Positions 58,361-64,000 of a stretch of DNA of 64,000 bases are shown here, one piece after another. The notes below the pieces were generated by a model. The model was not told where the DNA came from, did no database searches, and saw nothing but the letters and a program-made list of their open reading frames with translations. Source of the stretch: Pratylenchus scribneri. Taxonomy: Eukaryota; Nematoda; Chromadorea; Rhabditida; Pratylenchidae. Every line of letters starts with the position of its first letter. Positions within the stretch are counted from its first letter, which is position 1. The translations under genes were made by a program, and so were the position numbers. The stretch covers positions 62,001 to 126,000 of the forward strand of contig JAQSEB010000177.1 in NCBI GenBank assembly GCA_030063045.1. The letters run 5' to 3'.

Positions 58361-59400
58361 TGTAAATTTCTTCGATAATAATTTATGTCTTCAGCAGAGT
58401 TCTGCTGAATGGGTAAAATAAAAATGGATTTTTTTTATTTTTTTTTAATAATTTTGAATTTTTTAAATAAAATGAATTTACGCAACATTTTTTTGCTGAT
58501 TATATACTGCCCCCAATGACGGTCACTCTCTCATTTTCTTTTCTCTGTAAATTTTTGTTGTTCTGTCAATGATGGGTGAGGCCGGATTAAGCATGTCCCA
58601 TGGGCGCGGCTACAATTTTCATGGCTTTAGGCGTTTTAGCCGTGTCTCATGCATCCGTAGCCGCGTGATTTTTGAATTTCATAGCTGTAAACGTTACGGA
58701 TGGCCATATTTTTATTGAATGACTTTTGGCTTCATCAAATCAAATATTTGCTGGATTGTAGCGGATGCATAGAGTGCATTAAGAGGATTGGTGGGGCATT
58801 TTGGCCAAGAATTGGGGATGGACATCGAATCATATGGATGAAATCCCAAGGATCGAGGGGAGGAAAAGCGGGCATTTTGGCCAAAAATGGGGGATGGAAT
58901 TGGAATTGGCCATTTCAAATCAAAGCCCTGCTGATGAAATCAATGTGATTAAGTGGATTGGGTTCGATAGGGTGTATTTTGGTCAAAATTTGAAGGTTGG
59001 CATTGGGCTACAACAGAGAGTATGAGTGGGGGCATTTTGGCCAGCAGCATTTGGATTATGTCATGAATGAGCTAAAAATGATTAGGAAATTTCTAGATTA
59101 TTTTTTATTTTTCATTTTTATTCATTTATATCATTTTTCAAAATTTCATCTGACAATATTGCCTGGAACTAATGAGGCGGAAATTGGCCCTCAACTTTAT
59201 CAAAGGAATTTGCGGTTTATGTCGATGACAGTGACAAGGACCAAAAAGTATAAGGAGTTTGTTTATCACCTCTTATTCATTCTTAAATTATTCAAAACAC
59301 ATCACTTAATATATTCCGTTTTTCCTTTCCTCTAATTTGGATTTTTAAACCCTCTAAATTTTGCGAAAAATTGTTTTTTCCGTCAAAATGTATAATTTAC
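58361..59400. other. Region upstream of copy B, no gene seen
   Basis: Holds the presumed promoter of copy B, then a GC-richer stretch (58565-59060) in which GGCATTTTGGCCA recurs near 58795, 58872 and 59032. The plus-strand open frames there lack splice partners and family motifs. Confidence 0.5.
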
Positions 59401-59429
59401 CATTTCCTACATGAAAAGCTATTATCAAC

Positions 59430-60000
59430 AGTTTAGATCACTTAAATTTTTCCATTGGCCACTGAGTTTTTATGCAAAAAAAATTAGTAAAAAAATGTCT
59501 ATAACTCAACCAATTTTATGGCCAAGTCCTAACACCTATATATCCCTAGCATTGTTGCAAAAATTTCTAATTCTCGTCCCTCGTCTCGTCTTTTCGTCTC
59601 TGCCTTTTTAACCCATCGTATTTCGTCTCGTCATTTCGTCTGTATTTTTCCCAAAAGACGAGAAGAAAGACGAAAAATTTTTCGTCTCTCGTATTTTACA
59701 AGGGGAAAAACAAGGAAAATCACCTAATTTTTACTATTTTATCTTGTCTTTCCATTTCCCCTCGTCTCTCGTCCTCGTCATTTCGTCCCTTTTTCTAGGA
59801 CGAGAGGAGGACGAAGACGAGGACGAGACGAAAGACGAGGACGTTTTTACAACAATGATCCATAGCCCCTTGAACCCATGCCGCCCCTACCATAAACCTA
59901 ACCATAAAAAAGCTATATAAGGAATTATAATTAGCGTCAAATTAGAGGCTAAAACAACCAAAATTAGAGGAAAGAAAAAACTTTTCCCTGATTTAATTCC
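59430..60000. repeat. Dispersed repeat, copy 1, carrying an inserted element
   Basis: GTTTAGATCACTTAAATT, CCATTGGCCACTGAGT and later AAATTAGAGG.TAAAA, AATTAGAGGAAAGAA match, in order, the copy at 63012-63245. In this copy a CGTCTCGTC word-repeat element (59551-59857) interrupts the middle. The 63-kb copy thus serves as the empty site. Confidence 0.7.
59551..59857. mobile_element. Word-repeat TIR element, CGTCTCGTC type
   Basis: The ends ATTGTTGCAAAAA and the complement of TTTTTACAACAAT are inverted repeats. The body is made of degenerate CGTC / CTCGTC words in the left half and their complements GACGAGGACGA in the right half. The flanks ATCCCTAGC (59542-59550) and ATCCATAGC (59858-59866) form a 9-bp target-site duplication with one mismatch. 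Confidence 0.8.
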
Positions 60001-60224
60001 TGTCATTGATGGATGAAGCAGGGGCCCGGGACACACAAGTTTTTGTGCCGCACTGATTCTCTCTTTGTTTTGCTAAATTTGAATTTTTATTGCTGGATTG
60101 ACCACATGTTCTGTAAACCACATGGGCCGCCCCCATTCTCCCTTAATTTACCCTTTCTAAAGGAAAGGTTAGCGGTTCGAAGCTCGCTTATTGAGGCAAG
60201 CAATTGCCAGGGTATGGCCAATAT

Positions 60225-60360
60225 TGCTTACCGGCCAATCGAATTTGATTTCGCCCGATTTTTGTGGCCAAAATAAAATTTCGCCCGATTTTGGGCCAAA
60301 TTCAATTTCGCCTGATCAAAAATAAAATTCCATCCGATTTTGGGCAAACTTTATTGAAAA
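60225..60360. repeat. Short degenerate tandem repeat, TTTCGCCCGATTTT type
   Basis: Four units of TTTCGCCCGATTTTGGGC with changes (one CATCCGATTTTGGGC), spaced 30-40 bases. The open frame 60013-60276 runs into it and is not accepted as a gene. Confidence 0.65.
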
Positions 60361-60579
60361 TGGAAAATATTAGAAAATTCAAAAAATGTTTATTAAAATT
60401 GTAATTTATTAAATATATTGTTTTTATTACCATAAATGAAAAACAATTTACATGAAATAAACAAAAAAAAATTATTTAAAAATTGTTTTAATAATATTTT
60501 TTAATGAAATGGAATATATTAAAATTAATTTGATGTCATCCTATATATATTATTCACATCAAATTTTCGATATTGGTAA

Positions 60580-60722
60580 ATGCTTTTGATATTATTTTCA
60601 AATTTTATGCCTAATAAAATGCTCTAAACAATTCCACACCAGTTTTACCACAATCGGCATCACAGACTGTTTTGTCCGCAAGTTTCGGGTCCGCAAATGT
60701 TGTAAAACGAAAAAAGTCCTAT
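60580..60722. mobile_element. Foldback MITE, family A, single-arm relic
   Basis: GGTAAATGCTTTTGATATTA, TTTTATGCCTAATAAAATG and CAGACTGTTTTGTCCGCAAG match the right half of the family A elements at 2946-3296 and 62365-62735. The left half is not present next to it. Confidence 0.6.
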
Positions 60723-61014
60723 CTCCTAAGCAAATTCCCATTATTTTTACGCAAGAGCAGCACTGACATGCTAAATCAGAAATCAGAATTATTTTTGTAT
60801 TTTACTCATTAAAAGTTAAATCTTTCTTTTGTCTCCAATATTAAAATCGGGGAATAACAATATTGCTTTAGTCATTTAATAAATTTTATTATTCCTTGTT
60901 CTATTCAACCGTGAAATTTTGATGAAATGAGCAAAAATCTCGTTCTTTTCGTACTTTTCATCAAAAAATATCATTCTTGAAAATTCAAACGAAAATTTAT
61001 TAATGAGAAAAGAA

Positions 61015-61830
61015 ATTGTCGACAAAATAAAGTCGACAAAATCGGTTTCTTTTGCCGAAAACTTAATTTTTTGTGCTTGATATAAACCCCTATAAACCTT
61101 ATATACTATTCATAGAGTTAATCGAAACGCATCGATTGACCTAATATTGCTAGGGTTTAGATGGTGCTATGTCGATTCCTGAATAGTGCAAATGTGGGCG
61201 ATTCCCTAATAGTGCAAATGTGGGCTTTTTCGATATATAATAAATCAGAAACCGGTTTCAGACCCTACAACCTTATACCATTTTATAGATCTCATCGAGA
61301 CGCATCGAATGGTATATAATTTGTCAGGTTTTGCCTCAAAATTAAAGAGTTAAAAACCAAAAACTGGAAAAATATGGTTTAAACAGTTTAACTATTTAAT
61401 TTTTGGCTTAAAATTGACATTTTTTATACCAAATCGACGCTTCACGATGAGATCTATAAAATGGTATAAGGTTTGAAAGGTCTAAAACTGGTTTCTGATT
61501 TATTATAAATCGAAAAAACCCACATTTGCACAATTCGGGAATCGCCCACATTTGCACGGTCCTTTGCTTATTCGGGAATTGACCCCGTATGGGTTTAGAT
61601 AAAAATTGAATGGTAAAAACCATAAACAATCTAAACCATATTTGGTTTTTGCTTCTTGGTTTATAATTTATGGTTTTAATTTATCTTTTATCCCCAATAA
61701 TAGATAGATTAATCTATACGTCTTGATGAGCTCTATTGAATGCTATTAGGTATAGAGTGTTTAGAATCAAGCTCTAAAAAATAATTAAAATTCTCGGCAA
61801 AAGAAACCGATTTTGTCGCCAAAAAACCGC
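61015..61830. mobile_element. Foldback element with a nested family B MITE
   Basis: Outer inverted ends: GACAAAATCGGTTTCTTTTG at 61029 and its complement at 61797-61817. The inner blocks GAAACGCATCGATTGAC and CTATACGTCTTGATGAG also pair. The element is cut in the middle by the family B MITE at 61163-61590. Confidence 0.75.
61163..61590. mobile_element. Family B MITE, copy 4, with 10-bp target-site duplication
   Basis: A 428-bp foldback flanked by the perfect repeat GGGTTTAGAT (61153-61162 and 61591-61600). Sub-terminal TAGTGCAAATGTGGGC / CCCACATTTGCAC copies and an AATAAATCAGAAACCGG...CCGGTTTCTGATTTATT-type inner palindrome match copies 1-3. Confidence 0.9.
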
Positions 61831-61984
61831 ACCAATATTAATTTCTCAGAAATGATTTGAATTTATAAATTCGGGTCCACAATTTAGAATTTTTTGGGCC
61901 AAAAAGTGTAGTCAATTAAAAAAATTTTGTAGATCTTTAAGATTCATATGCTCCGACCTCCGATACTTGAGTCCTCCGTTACTT

Positions 61985-62185
61985 GTATTGTTTACATCCG
62001 CTTATTTCCTCAATGAGGAAAAAGTGGAGGAAAAGTGAAGGGTCCCCTATAGATGTTAGGGTTTTGGGCTAGGTGAGATGATTTTGGTTCCAGTCTATCC
62101 CTGAATGACCCTAACCCTAATCCTGACGACCCAAAAAGGGGACAACTTCACTTTTTCCCTTTTGAGGAAAAAAGTGGACTTAAAC
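61985..62185. repeat. Foldback repeat with telomere-like core
   Basis: TTTCCTCAATGAGGAAAAAGT and GTGAAGGGTCCCC pair with GGGGACAACTTCACTTTTTCC and TTTGAGGAAAAAAGTGG. The middle holds TTAGGGTT and CCCTAACCCTAA in opposite orientation. Confidence 0.6.
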
Positions 62186-62364
62186 TGTATCTTGAGTCCT
62201 AATATCAATTTCAACCTAACAATAAGCCCAAAAACTTTGAATTGGCTAATTATACGACGGAGAAAAAATTTTTTAAATTCATTCTTTGTAAATTAACTCA
62301 TTTTATTTAATTAAATATAATTTTTTGTATTTTTAATTAAAAATATATAAGAAATTTTTGACAT

Positions 62365-62735
62365 ATACCGGCTGTACGACAATTGGGGACGGAACGGTCT
62401 ATCTAATGTCAAAGGTTGTAATGATGCATGGCTAATGTAAATGCCATTTTATTAGGCATAAAATTAGCTACAAAATAATATCGAAAGCATTGGCCAATGT
62501 TGAATATTCATCACCGAATTATGGCCAAAAACAGCCAGAAATACATTTAATTAAACCAATGGTTTTTTGGCCATAAGTTTCTAAATATTTAACTTTGGCC
62601 AATGCTTTTGATATCATTTTATAGCAAATTTTATGCCGAATAAAATGTCCTATAAATTGGCACTGCAGCTATACGCCTTTTGACGGTAGACAATTCCGTC
62701 CCCAATTATCGTAATAATACCACCATCGTGAGAAA
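62365..62735. mobile_element. Foldback MITE, family A, copy 3 (complete)
   Basis: The left end CGACAATTGGGGACGGAACGG and the complement of the right end, CGATAATTGGGGACGGAATTG, are inverted repeats. The interior folds back through TTATGGCCA.AA and AAAGCATTGGCCAA. It is the best preserved family A copy and ends about 40 bp before the start of the next possible gene. Confidence 0.75.
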
Positions 62736-62776
62736 AAAAAGATTACTTGAATGTAATTTAATTTTTAAAATAAGAA

Positions 62777-63433
62777 ATGTCATCATCATTGCCATTCCAA
62801 TTCTTCACGGATGAACAATTGACAAGAATAAAAATTTGGCAAAATATTATTGTTTTTTGTTGTCAATGCTTAACTTTACTTTTGCTGGGTAACCTTTTAT
62901 GTTTTACCCTCTTTCGGCCGAAAACCGTGCGTATGGCATCAATTATGCGCCTGTTTTTGGCGTTACATTTTGTGTGCACACTCATAGCCCACAAAAAAAT
63001 CTATTAAATGAAGTTTAGATCACTTAAATTGGCTCATTGGCCACAGAGTTATGGCCAAAAAACACATTATCACAAAAATGGCCATAATTCAACTAAATTT
63101 TGGCCAAGCCCCTAGCCCCTACATATCCTAAGCCCCTAACCCTAACCCTAGCCCCTAAAAAGTTTTCCAAGGAAAAACAAAAATAGTCAAATTAGAGTCT
63201 AAAATAAGCCGAATTAGAGGAAGAAATAAGCTTTTCCTCATAGTGGTAAGATGCGTCAAAATTCCGTCCACTCATTTTTTAATCATAGTTTCGGTTCTTT
63301 TCGATTATGCGACTCCCTAACCCAAAATTGTGACAAATTCATTCTAGAGTTAATTTTGTGTGCTCATGGAGAATTTGTGCTTATTTTTTGCGTATTGCCT
63401 CATTGGCATGAACTACGAGAATATTATACGTGA
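62777..63433 (+). CDS. Possible multi-pass membrane protein, 5' exons only
   Basis: An ATG at 62777 opens 76 codons with two hydrophobic stretches (IIVFCCQCLTLLLLGNLLCF and MASIMRLFLALHFVCTLIA). A second coding-like block, about 63251-63430, has LCDSLTQNC and ILCAHGEFVLIFCVLPHW, then a usable donor before a stop. Together they could be TM1-TM3 of a seven-transmembrane receptor, but I cannot fix the exon joints and the remainder is not in view. The sequence between them is the dispersed repeat at 63012-63245. Confidence 0.35.
63012..63245. repeat. Dispersed repeat, copy 2 (uninterrupted)
   Basis: Matches 59430-60000 on both sides of the element inserted there: GTTTAGATCACTTAAATT at the start, then TTTTGGCCAAG.CCTA, then AAATTAGAG.CTAAAA and AATTAGAGGAAGAAATAAGC at the end. 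It contains CCTAACCCTAACCCTAG. Confidence 0.7.
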
Positions 63434-64000
63434 AAAATTATTTTAAAAATAAATTTAGAATGCTCAAATATCACACATATCAGACCAATCATTCACTATC
63501 CAATTTTTATATTTTTCTATAAAATTTTAACATATTTTTTTCACAATTTCACTTAACTCATGTCAATGATGTGATACGCAAAAATAGACATAAATTTGGG
63601 ATCAACACCCAAAATTATCACTAGAACACGATGTTCACCTCTTTGGTTGGGGACTGGGGAGTCATATAACCGAAAATTACTTAACTTTCTAAAAGATAAA
63701 AGTTTACTGATCAAAAATCGACACATTTTTTTAAATTTCGAGTTTCGAACCATAGGGTGGGGGGGGGGGGGGTGTTGGAGGTGTCCCTTCATTTTTTATT
63801 TTGAAATTCCTGTAATTCACTTGAGTCATATATTATCGTAAAATAAATGTCAGACTCATTTTCATCCTTGAAAATTAACCTAGAAAATGTCATTTATACA
63901 AAAATTTCAAAAGGGATGGCATAAAGGCAGTGATGTGATTTGTACCAAAATTCGTACCACTGGTACTACGAATCCGAACTACGAGGTACGAGTACAATGA
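63434..64000. other. Window end; no gene, start of a further word-repeat island
   Basis: AT-rich with a G-run at 63757-63771. The last 60 bases contain GTACCACTGGTACTACG and GAGGTACGAGTAC, which look like the beginning of another degenerate-word element cut by the window edge. Confidence 0.45.

Noticed and set aside
58700..59025. Plus-strand frames with Trp-rich sequence upstream of copy B
   Set aside because: No splice partners, signal or motif, and the region carries a recurring GGCATTTTGGCCA word.
1..64000. CRISPR array, prokaryotic operon or phage system
   Set aside because: The tandem arrays lack unique spacers and the genes contain spliceosomal introns; the DNA is eukaryotic.

Overview
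The window is eukaryotic nuclear DNA: AT-rich, with short GT-AG introns, multi-exon genes on both strands and very dense non-coding repeats. A five-exon seven-transmembrane receptor of the nematode Sra/Sre chemoreceptor type, together with the gene structures, points to a nematode. The species cannot be named from this sequence. Gene models below were built by hand from splice sites, frame and protein-family resemblance; no search was run.

Layout. 1-955: tandem repeats. 956-2823 (+): a small predicted secreted Lys/Glu-rich protein. 3505-7292 (+): sarcosine oxidase/PIPOX-like FAD oxidoreductase, copy A. 7404-10660: a 21-22 bp minisatellite with higher-order repeats. 11126-31564 (-): a complete 25-exon tripeptidyl-peptidase II gene. 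Its 5.3 kb intron 21 holds a tRNA-Thr, two GC-rich hairpins and a 3 kb, 31-bp minisatellite. 31565-35058: intergenic foldback elements. 35059-37590 (+): an unrecognised four-exon gene. 38524-41230 (-): a chemoreceptor-like GPCR. 43637-51287 (+): an S9 prolyl oligopeptidase-like gene whose last exon carries a 909 bp insertion flanked by a 10-bp target-site duplication. 51999-58360 (-): oxidoreductase copy B, with a clear signal peptide and in inverted orientation to copy A. 58361-64000: repeats, nested foldback elements and the first exon(s) of another possible membrane protein.

Functionally the window holds two peptidases (a subtilisin-type exopeptidase and an S9 oligopeptidase), two related flavin amine-oxidase-like enzymes and one chemoreceptor. 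Nothing suggests an operon or a shared pathway.

The most unusual content is the mobile DNA. A set of non-autonomous terminal-inverted-repeat elements is flanked by 7-10 bp (mostly 9-10 bp) target-site duplications, as for Mutator-like elements. Several are built inside from endlessly varied short GC-containing words such as TACCGG, GCTCCG, TTACCCG and CGTCTCGTC. Some are nested in one another, and one splits the oligopeptidase catalytic domain between its Asp and His.
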